NCBI RefSeq assembly: GCF_023078275.1
Contig: NC_062983.1
Span: forward strand, 5,697,001 to 5,761,000
Direction: 5' to 3'
DNA length: 64,000 bases
From: Leguminivora glycinivorella
Taxonomy: Eukaryota; Arthropoda; Insecta; Lepidoptera; Tortricidae
Shown one piece after another: positions 53,085 to 64,000 of this stretch. Within the stretch, counting starts at the first letter, position 1, and every line of letters begins with the position of its first letter. The position numbers were made by a program, and so were the translations under genes. Under the pieces are notes generated by a model. That model had not been told where the DNA came from and did no database searches. It was given only the letters and a program-made list of their open reading frames with translations.

Positions 53085-53760
53085 TTAGTTCATCGTTAGT
53101 TCACGTTAGTTCAGTATGTGAAATCGTTAGGATCCGATAACAACATCACTTTTTTTAAAAAACAAAATGGAGGGGGCCAACTTCACGCTACCGCCCCAAA
53201 ACTGATTTTACGGTTTTTGTCAATTGGAATCGAAAGATAATCGTTAATAGACGTTAGTTCAGTATATAAAATCGTTAGGATCCGATTAGAAGTATTTTTT
53301 TTTTTAAATGAAGTGGGGCGGCCAACTTCACGCTACCGCCCCAAATTCGATTTTACGATTTCTGTCAATTGAATTCGAAAGATAATCGTTAGTAGACGTT
53401 AGTTCAGTATATAAAATCGTTAGGATCCGATTAGAAGTTTTTTTTTTTTTAAATGAAGTGGGGCGGCCAACTTCACGCTACCGCCCCAAACTCGATTTTA
53501 CGATTTCTGTCAATTGAATTCGAAAGATAATCGTTAGTAGACGTTAGTTCAGTATATAAAATCGTTAGGATCCGATTAGAACTATTTTTTTTTTTAATGA
53601 AGTGGGGCGGCCAACTTCAGGCTACACCGCCCCAAACTCGATTTTACTATTTCTTTTTTTATTTCTAATTAGAATCGAAAGATGATCGTTAGTTGACGTT
53701 AGTTCAGTATATAAAATCGTTAGGATCCTAAGTGCAACACCACTACGCATTATTCATTTT
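53085..53760 (+). repeat. Satellite with unit of about 145 bp
   Basis: ACGTTAGTTCAGTATATAAA recurs at 53103, 53251, 53396, 53541 and 53696 (spacing 148, 145, 145, 155). Each unit has ATCGTTAGGATCCGATTAGA, a T-run, and GGGGCGGCCAACTTCACGCT then ACCGCCCC, an inverted GGGGCGG/CCGCCCC pair. It begins about 40 bp upstream of the kelch start codon. Confidence 0.85.
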
Positions 53761-53904
53761 AATGGGGGAACCCAAAACATAGGTTGCAGCAGTAAACTGT
53801 TTTTATGGCTTCTATCGTGCAAAATCGATATGGATTCGTTAGTTCATCGTTAGTTCACGACGTTTAGTATGTGAAATCATCACGATCCAATAAAAACATA
53901 AATT

Positions 53905-56900
53905 TTTCACTCATAGAAGATTCGCCATAAAAAAATAAAACTTAAAAATTTTAAAAACTCAACTTATGGTCCTATATCGAAGGTCGAAAAAAATACTTGG
54001 GATCGGATTCTTACAATGCCACTGTGTGAATACGTTCAAAAGACGTTGCTCAATCAAGATACACAGGTCACTTGCGGGCACTCGTAGAAGATTCGCCATA
54101 AAAGCATAAAACTTGAAAATTTTGAAAACTCAAGTTATGGTCCTATGTCGAAGGCCGAAAAAAATACTTGGGATCGGATCCTTACGATGCCACTTTGTGA
54201 ATACCTTCAGAAGACGTTGCTCAATCATAATACACATGTCGTTTGCGGGCACTCGCTGAAGATTCGCCATAAAAAAATAAAACTTAAAAAATTGAAAAAC
54301 TCAACTTATGGTCCTATGTCGAAGGCCGAAAAAAATACTTGGGATCGGATCCTTACGATGCCACTTTGTGAATACCTTCAGAAGACGTTGCTCAATCAAG
54401 ATATTCAGGTCATTTGCGGGCACTCGCTGAAGATTCGCCATAAAAAAATAAAACTTAAAAAATTGAAAAACTCAACTTATGGTCCTATGTCGAAGGCCGA
54501 AAAAAATACTTGAGATCGGATCCTTACGATGCCACTTTGTGAATACCTTCAGAAAACGTTGCTCAATCAAGATACTCAGGTCATTTGCGGGCACTCGTAG
54601 TAGATTCGCCATAAAAAAATACAACTTGAAAATTTTAAAAACTCAACTTATGGTCCTATGTCGAAGGCCGAAAAAAATACTTGGGATCGGATCCTTACGA
54701 TCCCACTTCGTGACTACCTTCAAAAGACGTTGCTGAATCAAGATACATAGGTCATTTGCGGGCACTCGCAGAAGATTCACCATAAAATAATGAAACTTGA
54801 AATTTTAAAAACTCAACTTATGGTCCTATGTCGAAGGCCGAAAAAAATACTTGGGATCGAATCCTTACGATGCCATTTTGTGAATACCTTCAGAAGACGT
54901 TGCTGAATCAAGATACATAGGTCATTTGCGGGCACTCGCAGGAGATTCACCATAAAATAATAAAACTTTAAATTTTTAAAAACTTAACTTATGGTCCTAT
55001 GTCGAAGGCCGAAAAAAATACTTGGGATCGGATCCTTACGATGCCACTTTGTGAATACCTTCAAAAGACGTTGCTGAATCAAGATACATAGGTCTTTTGC
55101 GGGCACTCGCAGAAGATTCACCATAAAATAATAAAACTTGAAATTTTTAAAAACTCAACTTATGGTCCTATGTCGAAGGCCGAAAAAAATACTTGGGATC
55201 GGATCCTTACGATGCCACTTTGTGAATACCTTTAGAAGACGTTGCTCAATCAAGATACTCAGGTCATTTGCGGGCACTCGTAGTAACTTCGCCATAAAAA
55301 ACACAACTTGAAAATTTTAAAAACTCAACTTATGGTCCTATGTCGAAGGCCGAAAAAAATACTTGGGATCGGATCCTTACGATGCCACTTTGAGAATACC
55401 TTCAGAAGACGTTGCTCAATCAAGATACTCAGGTCATTTGCGGGCACTCGTAGTAGATTCGCCATAAAAAAATACAACTAGAAAATTTTAAAAACTCAAC
55501 TTATGGTCCTATGTCGAAGGCAAAAAAAATACTTGGGATCGGATCCTTACGATCCCACTTTGTGAATACCTTCAGAAGACGTTGCTGAATCAAGATACAT
55601 AGGTCATTTGCGGGCACTCGCAGAAGATTCACCATAAAATAATAAAACTTGAAATTTTTAAAAACTCAACTTATGGTCCTATGTCGAAGGCCGAAAAAAA
55701 TACTTGGGATCGGATCCTTACGATGCCACTTTGTGAATACCTTCAGACGTTGCTCAATCAAGATACTCAGGTCATTTGTGGGCACTCGTAGTAGATTCGC
55801 CATAAAAAAATACAACTTGAAAATTTTAAAAACTCAACTTATGGTCCTATGTCGAAGGCCGAAAAAAATACTTGGGATCGGATCCTTACGATGCCACTTC
55901 GTGAATACCTTCAAAAGACGTTGCTCAATCATAATACACATGTCGTTTGCGGGCACTCGCTGAAGATTCGCCATAAAAAAATAAAACTTAAAAAATTTAA
56001 AAACTCAACTTATGGTCCTATGTCGAAGGCCGAAACAAATACTTGGGATCGGATCCTTACGATGGCACTTTGTGAATACCTTCAGAAGACGTTGCTGAAT
56101 CAAGATACATAGGTCATTTGCGGGCACTCGTAGTAGATTCACCATAAAATAATAAAACTTGAAATTTTTAAAAACTCAACTTATGGTCCTATGTCGAAGG
56201 CCGAAAAAAATACTTGGGATCGGATCCTTACGATGCCACTTTGTGAATACCTTCAGAAGACGTTGCTCAATCAAGATATTCAGGTCATTTGCGGGCACTC
56301 GCTGAAGATTCGCCATAAAAAAATAAAACTTAAAAAATTGAAAAACTCAACTTATGGTCCTATGTCGAAGGCCGAAAAAAATACTTGGGATCGGATCCTT
56401 ACGATGCCACTTTGTGAATACCTTCAGAAGACGTTGCTAAATCAAGATTTATAGGTCATTTGCGGGCACTCGTAGTAGATTCGCCATAAAAAAATACAAC
56501 TTGAAAATTTTAAAAACTCAACTTATGGTCCTATGTCGAAGGCCGAAAAAAATACTTGGGATCGGATCCTTACGATGCCACTTTGTGAATACCTTCAGAA
56601 GACGTTGCTTAATCAAGATACTCAGGTCATTTGCGGGCACTCGTAGTAGCTTCGCCATAAAAAAATACAACTTGAAAATTTTAAAAACTCAACTTATGGT
56701 CCTATGTCGAAGGCCGAAAAAAATACTTGGGATCGGATCCTTACGATGCCACTTTGTGAATACCTTCAGAAGACGTTGCTAAATCAAGATACTCAGGTCA
56801 TTTGTGGGCACTCGTAGTAGATTCGCCATAAAAAAATACAACTTGAAAATTTTAAAAACTCAACTTATGGTCCTATGTCGAAGGCCGAAAAAAATACTTG

Positions 56901-59097
56901 GGATCGGATCCTTACGATCCCACTTTGTGAATACCTTCAAAAGACGTTGCTGAATCAAGATACATAGGTCATTTGCGGGCACTCGCAGAAGATTCACCAT
57001 AAAATAATAAAACTTGAAATTTTTAAAAACTCAACTTATGGTCCTATGTCGAAGGCCGAAAAAAATACTTGGGATCGGATCCTTACGATGCCACTTTGTG
57101 AATACCTTCAAAAGACGTTGCTGAATCAAGATACATAGGTCATTTGCGGGCACTCGCAGAAGATTCACCATAAAATAATAAAACTTGAAATTTTGAAAAG
57201 CTCAATTTATGGTCATATGTCGAAGGCCGAAAAAAATACTTGGGATCGGATCCTTACGATGTCACTTTGTGAATACCTTCAGAAGACGTTGCTCAATCAA
57301 GATACTGAGGTCATTTGTGGGCACTCGTAGTAGATTCGCCATAAAAAAATACAACTTGAAAATTTTAAAAACTCAACTTATGGTCCTATGTCGAAGGCCG
57401 AAAAAAATACTTGGGATCGGATCCTTACGATCCCACTTTGTGAACACCTTCAGAAGACGTTGCTGAATCAAGATACATAGGTCATTTGCGGGCACTCGCA
57501 GAAGATTCACCATAAAATAATAAAACTTGAAATTTTTTAAAACTCAACTTATGGTCCTATGTCGAAGGCCGAAAAAAATACTTGGGATCGGATCCTTACG
57601 ATGCCACTTTGTGAATTCTTTCAGAAGACGTTGCTTAATCATAATACACATGTCGTTTGCGGGCACTCGCTGAAGATTCGCCATAAAAAAATAAAACTTA
57701 AAAAATTTAAAAACTCAACTTATGGTCCTATGTCGAAGGCCGAAAAAAATACTTGGGATCGGATCCTTACGATGCCACTTTGTGAATACCTTCAAAAGAC
57801 GTTGCTAAATCAAGATACATAGGTCATTTACGGGCACTCGTAGTAGATTCGCCATAAAAAAATACAACTTGAAAATTTAAAAAACTCAACTTATGGTCCT
57901 ATGTCGAAGGCCGAAAAAAATACTTGGGATCGGATCCTTACGATCCCACTTTGTGAATACCTTCAGAAGACGTTGCTCAATCAAGATACTCAGGTCATTT
58001 GCGGGCACTCGTAGTAGCTTCGCCATAAAAAATACAACTTGAAAATTTTAAAAACTCAACTTATGGTCCTATGTCGAAGGCCGAAAAAAATACTTGGGAT
58101 CGGATCCTTACGATGCCACTTTGTGAATACCTTCAGAAGACGTTGCTCAATTAAGATACTCAGGTTATTTGTGGGCACTCGTAGTAGATTCGCCATAAAA
58201 AAATACAACTTGAAAATTTTAAAAACTCAACTTATGGTCCTATGTCGAAGGCCGAAAAAAATACTTGGGATCGGATCCTTACGATCCCACTTTGTGAATA
58301 CCTTCAAAAGACGTTGCTGAATCAAGATACATAGGTCATTTGCGGGCACTCCCAGAAGATTCACCATAAAATAATAAAACTTGAAATTTTTAAAAACTCA
58401 ACTTATGGTCCTATGTCGAAGGCCGAAAAAAATACTTGGGATCGGATCCTTACGATGCCACTTTGTGAATACCTTCAAAAGACGTTGCTGAATCAAGATA
58501 CATAGGTCATTTGCGGGCACTCGCAGAAGATTCACCATAAAATAATAAAACTTGAAATTTTGAAAAACTCAATTTATGGTCCTATGTCGAAGGCCGAAAA
58601 AAATACTTGGGATCGGATCCTTACGATGCCACTTTGTGAATACCTTCAGAAGACGTTGCTCAATCAAGATACTCAGGTCATTTGCGGGCACTCGTAGTAG
58701 CTTCGCCGTAAAAAAATACAACTTGAAAATTTTAAAAACTCAACTTATGGTCCTATGTCGAAGGCCGAAAAAAATACTTGGGATCGGATCCTTACGATGC
58801 CACTTTGTGAATACCTTCAAAAGACGTTGCTGAATCAAGGTATATAGGTCATTTGCGGGCACTCGCAGAAGATTCACCATAAAATAATAAAACTTGAAAT
58901 TTTGAAAAACTCAATTTATGGTCCTATGTCGAAGGCCGAAAAAAATACTTGGGATCGGATCCTTACGATGCCACTTTGTGAATACCTTCAGAAGACGTTG
59001 CTCAATCAAGATACTCAGGTCATTTGCGGGCACTCGTAGTAGCTTCGCCATAAAAAAATACAACTTGAAAATTTTAAAAACTCAACTTATGGTCCTA
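53905..59097 (+). repeat. 171-bp satellite array, left part (about 30 units)
   Basis: Units share TATGGTCCTATGTCGAAGGC, ACTTGGGATCGGATCCTTAC and CATTTGCGGGCACTCG at 170-171 bp spacing. Three variants alternate, with TCGTAGTAGATTCGCC, TCGCAGAAGATTCACC or TCGCTGAAGATTCGCC. Because 171 is 57 codons, frames stay open across units until TAG in the CTCGTAG or ACATAG variants; the 80-120 codon ORFs are best explained by this and not by genes. Confidence 0.9.
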
Positions 59098-59278
59098 CTA
59101 GCTTTTACCCGCGGCTTCGCCCGCGTAATAAAAGTATTCTTATTGAAACGTTTACAAAAAATAAGATTTTCATTTGGATCCGTAGGTTTCTTTGTAAGTA
59201 GGTACATCTGTCCGCGATTATTTCGATTAAGGTAAAGCGGGGCAATTCTCGACTGCCATTGTAACTGATCTATTTGCT

Positions 59279-59361
59279 GTACGGTCAGCCAAGAAAGTGG
59301 TTTACCACTTTTCGACTCTATTGATCGAAAAGTGGTAAACCACTTTTTTGGCCGACTGTAC
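59279..59361. mobile_element. Palindrome inside Helitron
   Basis: Counterpart of 25217-25299, ends GTACGGTCAGCCAA and TTGGCCGACTGTAC. Confidence 0.7.
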
Positions 59362-59764
59362 CTTACACATATTGCTATTGTTTTAAAAGAAATTCTTGCA
59401 ATGATTGTAGAATTGTTACACAGCGACCACAGCGTAGGTAGTAGGTACGAATATGTATGTATTTTACCTATATGAATATTTATACTGGGGAAACTTCATA
59501 CAACCCACATAGCCAGTATCTCGACGCTATGGTCGGTAGGGTAAAAAGTACTTTCTTGCATTATCGCTTACAATTTTTTCCATTTTGCTTATACTTATTG
59601 CAAACGTAAACATATAAAAGGCAAGCAAACAACGATCTTCTTACAGCACATTGAATGTAATAGTTATTACAGTCTACAGATGCAGGATACTCGCCGATGC
59701 CTACTTACTAATTAATCCCTTCCCACTGAGCCACCTGCCTTTTACACTGCCTAGATATCGATTG

Positions 59765-60340
59765 CCGACCGATTATTCCGACCCCAATCCCTATTCTTAT
59801 CCCTGTCCCTATCTCTATCCTTGTCCCCGTCCCCGTCCCCGTCCCATCCCCGTCCCCGTCCCCGTCCCCTATCCCTATCCCTATCCCTATCCCTATCCCT
59901 ATCCCTATCCCTATCCCTATCCCTATCCCTATCCCTATCCCTATCCCTATCCTATCCCTATCCCTTTCCCTATCCCTATCCCTATCCCTATCCCTATCCC
60001 TATCCCTATCCCTATCCCTATCCCTATCCCTATCCCTATCCCTATCCCTATCCCTATCCCTATCCCTATCCCTATCCCTATCCCTATCCCTATCCCTATC
60101 CCTATCCCTATCCCTATCCCTATCCCTATCCCTATCCCTATCCCTATCCCTATCCCTATCCCTATCCCTATCCCTATCCCTATCCCTATCCCTATGCCTA
60201 TGCCTATGCCTATGCCTATCCCTATCCCTATCCCTATCCCTATCCCTATCCCTTCCCTATCCCTATCCCTAACCCTATCCCATCCCGTCCCGTCCCGTCC
60301 CGTCCCGTCCCTGTCCCTGTCCCTGTCCCTGTCCTTGCCC
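59765..60340 (+). repeat. (CCCTAT)n array in Helitron
   Basis: About 60 CCCTAT hexamers with short CCCCGT, GCCTAT and CCCGT variants near the edges. It is longer and purer than in the copy at 28085-28500, where CCCATC blocks dominate. Long repeat-peptide ORFs (Pro-Ile, Pro-Tyr) are artefacts. Confidence 0.9.
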
Positions 60341-60361
60341 CTGTCAAATTATCATGCTAAT

Positions 60362-61823
60362 AGGAGGTGAACTTTGAAAAATCCTTTCTTAGTTCTCCTG
60401 GAACTTCCGTGTCGATTTGAAATCTCTTGAACCAGAAGTAAAGATAAAAACTAAACCTATACTTATGGCTATTTGTGACATTTTAACCCCATTGCACAAC
60501 AACAGGGGAGAAAATTTCTTTTCCACCTCATTAGATTTTAAAATCGTTGTATTTATCGTGATCAGCGACCCGGTAAACCATAAAAACGATACCCATATTG
60601 TGTTTTTGACTTTACCCCCTTTGCACCCCTTTAGGGGTAAAATTTTCAAAAAAACCTGAAACATGTATTTAGTCATATGTCTTTAGAAATCCTCCTGTGA
60701 AGTTTCGAATAAAATAGTCAAACTAATCTTGTTTCCCCATACAAACTTTGAACCCCCATTTCACCCTTTTAAGAGGAGAATTTTGAAACATCCTTTCTTA
60801 GTGCTCCTCTACACTATATAAGGAACATATGTGCCAAATTTGAAATCTCTAAGACCAGCGGTTTTGGCTGTGCGTTGATATGTCAGTCAGTCAGTCAGTT
60901 TCTTCTTTTATATATTTTTTTTGATATTTTAACCCCATTGCACCACAACAGGGAAGAAGGTATTTCATTTCCGCCTCGTTAGATTTTAAAAACGTTGTAT
61001 TTATCGTGATCAGCGACCCAATAAACCGTAAAAACGATACCCATATTAGTTTTTTGACTTTATCACCCCCTTTTCACCCTTTTAGAGGTTAAATTTTCAA
61101 AAAACCTGAAACACGTCTTTAGTCATATGTTTTTAGGATCCCTCCTGTGAAGTTTCGAATAAAACAGTGAAACTAACATTGTTACCCCATACAAACTTTG
61201 AACCCCCATTTCACCCTTTTAAGAGGAGAATTTTGAAACATCCTTTCTTAGTGCTCCTCTACACTATATAAGGAACATATGTGCCAAATTTGAAATCTCT
61301 AAGACCAGCGGTTTCGGCTGTGCATTGATATGTCAGTCAGTCAGTCAATATCTTCTTTTATATATTTTTTTGATATTTAAACCCCATTGCACCACAGCAG
61401 GGGAGAAGGTATTTCACTTCCGCCTCGTTAGATTTTAAAAACGTTGTATTTATCGTGATCAGCGACCCGATAAACCATAAAAACGATACCCATATTGATT
61501 TTTTTACTTTATCACCCCCTTTTTACCCTTTTAGGGGTTAAATTTTCAAAAAACCTGAAACACGTATTCAGTAATATGTCTTAAGGAATCTTCCTGTGAA
61601 GTTTCGTATAAAATAGTCAAACTAATCTTGTTTCCCCATACAAACTTTGAACCCCCATTTGACCCCCTTAGGAGGTGAATTTTGGAAAATCCTTTCTTAG
61701 TGCTCCTTTACACTATATAAGGAACCTACGTGCCAAATTTGAAATCTCTAGGACCAGCGGTTTCGGCTGTGCGTTGATATGTCAGTCAGTCAGTCAGTCA
61801 GCTTCTTCTTTTATATATTTAGA
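60362..61823 (+). repeat. Helitron internal direct repeats
   Basis: Three to four diverged units of about 420-450 bp starting near GAGGTGAACTTTGAAAAATC (60364), 60774, 61224 and 61671, each ending in GTCAGTCAGTC and a TTTTATATATTT stretch. Homologous to 28507-29957. Confidence 0.75.
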
Positions 61824-64000
61824 TGTCGAAGGCCGAAAAAAATACTTGGGATCGGATCCTTACGATGCCACTTTCTGAATACCTTCAGAAGACGTTGCTA
61901 AATCAAGATACATAGGTCATTTGCGGGCACTCGTAGTAGATTCACCATAAAATAATAAAACTTGAAATTTTTAAAAACTCAACTTATGGTCCTATGTCGA
62001 AGGCCGAAAAAAATACTTGGGATCGGATCCTTACGATGCCACTTTGTGAATACTTTCAGAAGACGTTGCTCAATCATAATACACATGTCGTTTGCGGGCA
62101 GTCGCTGAAGATTCGCCATAAAAAAATAAAACTTAAAAAATTTAAAAACTCAACTTATGGTCCTATGTCGAAGGCCGAAACAAATACTTGGGATCGGATC
62201 CTTACGATGGCACTTTGTGAATACCTTCAGAAGACGTTGCTGAATCAAGATACATAGGTCATTTGCGGGCACTCGCAGAAGATTCACCATAAAATAATAA
62301 AACTTGAAATTTTTAAAAACTCAACTTATGGTCCTATGTCGAAGGCCGAAAAAAATACTTGGGATCGGATCCTTACGATGCCACTTTGTGAATACCTTCA
62401 AAAGACGTTGCTGAATCAAGGTATATAGGTCATTTGCGGGCACTCGCAGAAGATTCACCATAAAATAATAAAACTTGAAATTTTGAAAAACTCAATTTAT
62501 GGTCCTATGTCGAAGGCCGAAAAAAATACTTGGGATCGGATCCTTACGATGCCACTTTGTGAATACCTTCAGAAGACGTTGCTCAATCAAGATACTCAGG
62601 TCATTTGCGGGCACTCGTAGTAGCTTCGCCATAAAAAAATACAACTTGAAAATTTTAAAAACTCAACTTATGGTCCTATGTCGAAGGCCGAAAAAAATAC
62701 TTGGGATCGGATCCTTACGATGCCACTTTCTGAATACCTTCAGAAGACGTTGCTAAATCAAGATACATAGGTCATTTGCGGGCACTCGTAGTAGATTCAC
62801 CATAAAATAATAAAACTTGAAATTTTTAAAAACTCAACTTATGGTCCTATGTCGAAGGCCGAAAAAAATACTTGGGATCGGATCCTTACGATGCCACTTT
62901 GTGAATACTTTCAGAAGACGTTGCTCAATCATAATACACATGTCGTTTGCGGGCAGTCGCTGAAGATTCGCCATAAAAAAATAAAACTTAAAAAATTTAA
63001 AAACTCAACTTATGGTCCTATGTCGAAGGCCGAAACAAATACTTGGGATCGGATCCTTACGATGGCACTTTGTGAATACCTTCAGAAGACGTTGCTGAAT
63101 CAAGATACATAGGTCATTTGCGGGCACTCGTAGTAGATTCACCATAAAATAATAAAACTTGAAATTTTTAAAAACTCAACTTATGGTCCTATGTCGAAGG
63201 CCGAAAAAAATACTTGGGATCGGATCCTTACGATGCCACTTTGTGAATACCTTCAGAAGACGTTGCTCAATCAAGATATTCAGGTCATTTGCGGGCACTC
63301 GCTGAAGATTCGCCATAAAAAAATAAAACTTAAAAAATTGAAAAACTCAACTTATGGTCCTATGTCGAAGGCCGAAAAAAATACTTGGGATCGGATCCTT
63401 ACGATGCCACTTTGTGAATACCTTCAGAAGACGTTGCTAAATCAAGATTTATAGGTCATTTGCGGGCACTCGTAGTAGATTCGCCATAAAAAAATACAAC
63501 TTGAAAATTTTAAAAACTCAACTTATGGTCCTATGTCGAAGGCCGAAAAAAATACTTGGGATCGGATCCTTACGATGCCACTTTGTGAATACTTTCAGAA
63601 GACGTTGCTTAATCAAGATACTCAGGTCATTTGCGGGCACTCGTAGTAGCTTCGCCATAAAAAAATACAACTTGAAAATTTTAAAAACTCAACTTATGGT
63701 CCTATGTCGAAGGCCGAAAAAAATACTTGGGATCGGATCCTTACGATGCCACTTTGTGAATACCTTCAGAAGACGTTGCTAAATCAAGATACTCAGGTCA
63801 TTTGTGGGCACTCGTAGTAGATTCGCCATAAAAAAATACAACTTGAAAATTTTAAAAACTCAACTTATGGTCCTATGTCGAAGGCCGAAAAAAATACTTG
63901 GGATCGGATCCTTACGATCCCACTTTGTGAATACCTTCAAAAGACGTTGCTGAATCAAGATACATAGGTCATTTGCGGGCACTCGCAGAAGATTCACCAT
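61824..64000 (+). repeat. 171-bp satellite array, right part (about 12.7 units, open at the window end)
   Basis: Continues the array after the Helitron. A five-unit (855-bp) higher-order period is visible: 61824 onward matches 62679 onward. The stretch from about 62,850 to 64,000 is nearly identical to 55,850 to 57,000, an offset of exactly 7,000 bp. Confidence 0.9.

Larger units (their letters stand above)
59098..61823 (-). mobile_element. Complete non-autonomous Helitron in the satellite
   Basis: 2,726 bp. On the minus strand it begins TCTAAATATATAAAAGAAGA and ends CGCGGGCGAAGCCGCGGGTA, AAAG, CTAG: 5' TC, 3' CTRR and a hairpin about 10 nt upstream. It lies between A (minus strand CTTCGACA) and T (TAGGACC) of the satellite word GGTCCTATGTCGAAGG with no duplication, the Helitron rule. 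Contents: palindrome 59279-59361, hexanucleotide array 59765-60340, direct repeats 60362-61823. No Rep/helicase frame. Confidence 0.9.

Noticed and set aside
53905..59097. CRISPR-like array
   Set aside because: Whole units of 171 bp are conserved with no unique spacers, and the DNA is eukaryotic.
59765..60340. Interstitial telomeric repeat
   Set aside because: The unit is CCCTAT, not the insect telomeric CCTAA (TTAGG), and it lies inside a transposon with defined ends.
59651..60370. 239-codon Pro-Ile repeat protein
   Set aside because: Same reason: a (CCCTAT)n tract inside a Helitron.
53905..64000. Repeated 85-122 codon ORFs (MSKAEKNTWDRIL..., MVLCRRPKKILG...) as a repeat-protein gene family
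   Set aside because: They occur in two frames of a 171-bp satellite whose length is a multiple of three, end at variant-specific TAG codons, and show no splice or domain evidence.

Overview
The window looks like nuclear DNA of an insect, most likely a moth or butterfly. It is AT-rich, has long introns, encodes a pickpocket-type (DEG/ENaC) channel, and is crowded with repeat families typical of Lepidoptera (Helitron ends of the GCCGCGGGCAAAAGCTAG type, TCTG-rich repeats bounded by CCCCCGACGC, tRNA-derived SINEs, LINE 3' tails). That assignment is from recognition only; no search was run.

Two protein-coding host genes can be reconstructed exon by exon, with all splice sites and phases agreeing. 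(1) On the + strand, from 18502 to 42988, eleven coding exons encode a 529-residue pickpocket sodium channel subunit. (2) On the - strand, from 53052 to 44437, five coding exons encode a 578-residue BTB-BACK-kelch protein whose BTB N-terminus is short. The genes converge tail to tail, with 1,448 bp between their stop codons.

Layout. 1-14,500: no host gene; palindromic MITEs, a TTAA-flanked foldback element, an inverted Penelope-like element with a GIY-YIG domain (7654-9199), a hAT element with an 8-bp target duplication (12962-13790) and a 230-bp element with 7-bp duplications. 14,527-17,442: a LINE with a long open RT frame lying between inverted repeats. 18,492-42,988: the pickpocket gene, whose introns hold LINEs, SINEs, MITEs and a Helitron (25035-29960) that carries hexanucleotide arrays and is itself broken by a nested LINE. 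43,000-53,052: the kelch gene. 53,085-53,760: a satellite with a unit of about 145 bp. 53,905-64,000: a 171-bp satellite with higher-order structure, interrupted by a 2,726-bp Helitron (59098-61823) and running off the window.

The most striking pattern is repeated local amplification of exon pieces in both neighbouring genes. In pickpocket exon 9 (eight extra 112-bp units) and kelch exon 4 (six extra units of about 293 bp) the amplified unit spans the 3' half of an exon, its splice donor and the start of the intron. Pickpocket exons 3 and 8 and the last kelch exon also have partial or decayed tandem copies. In each case a single copy gives the intact reading frame.
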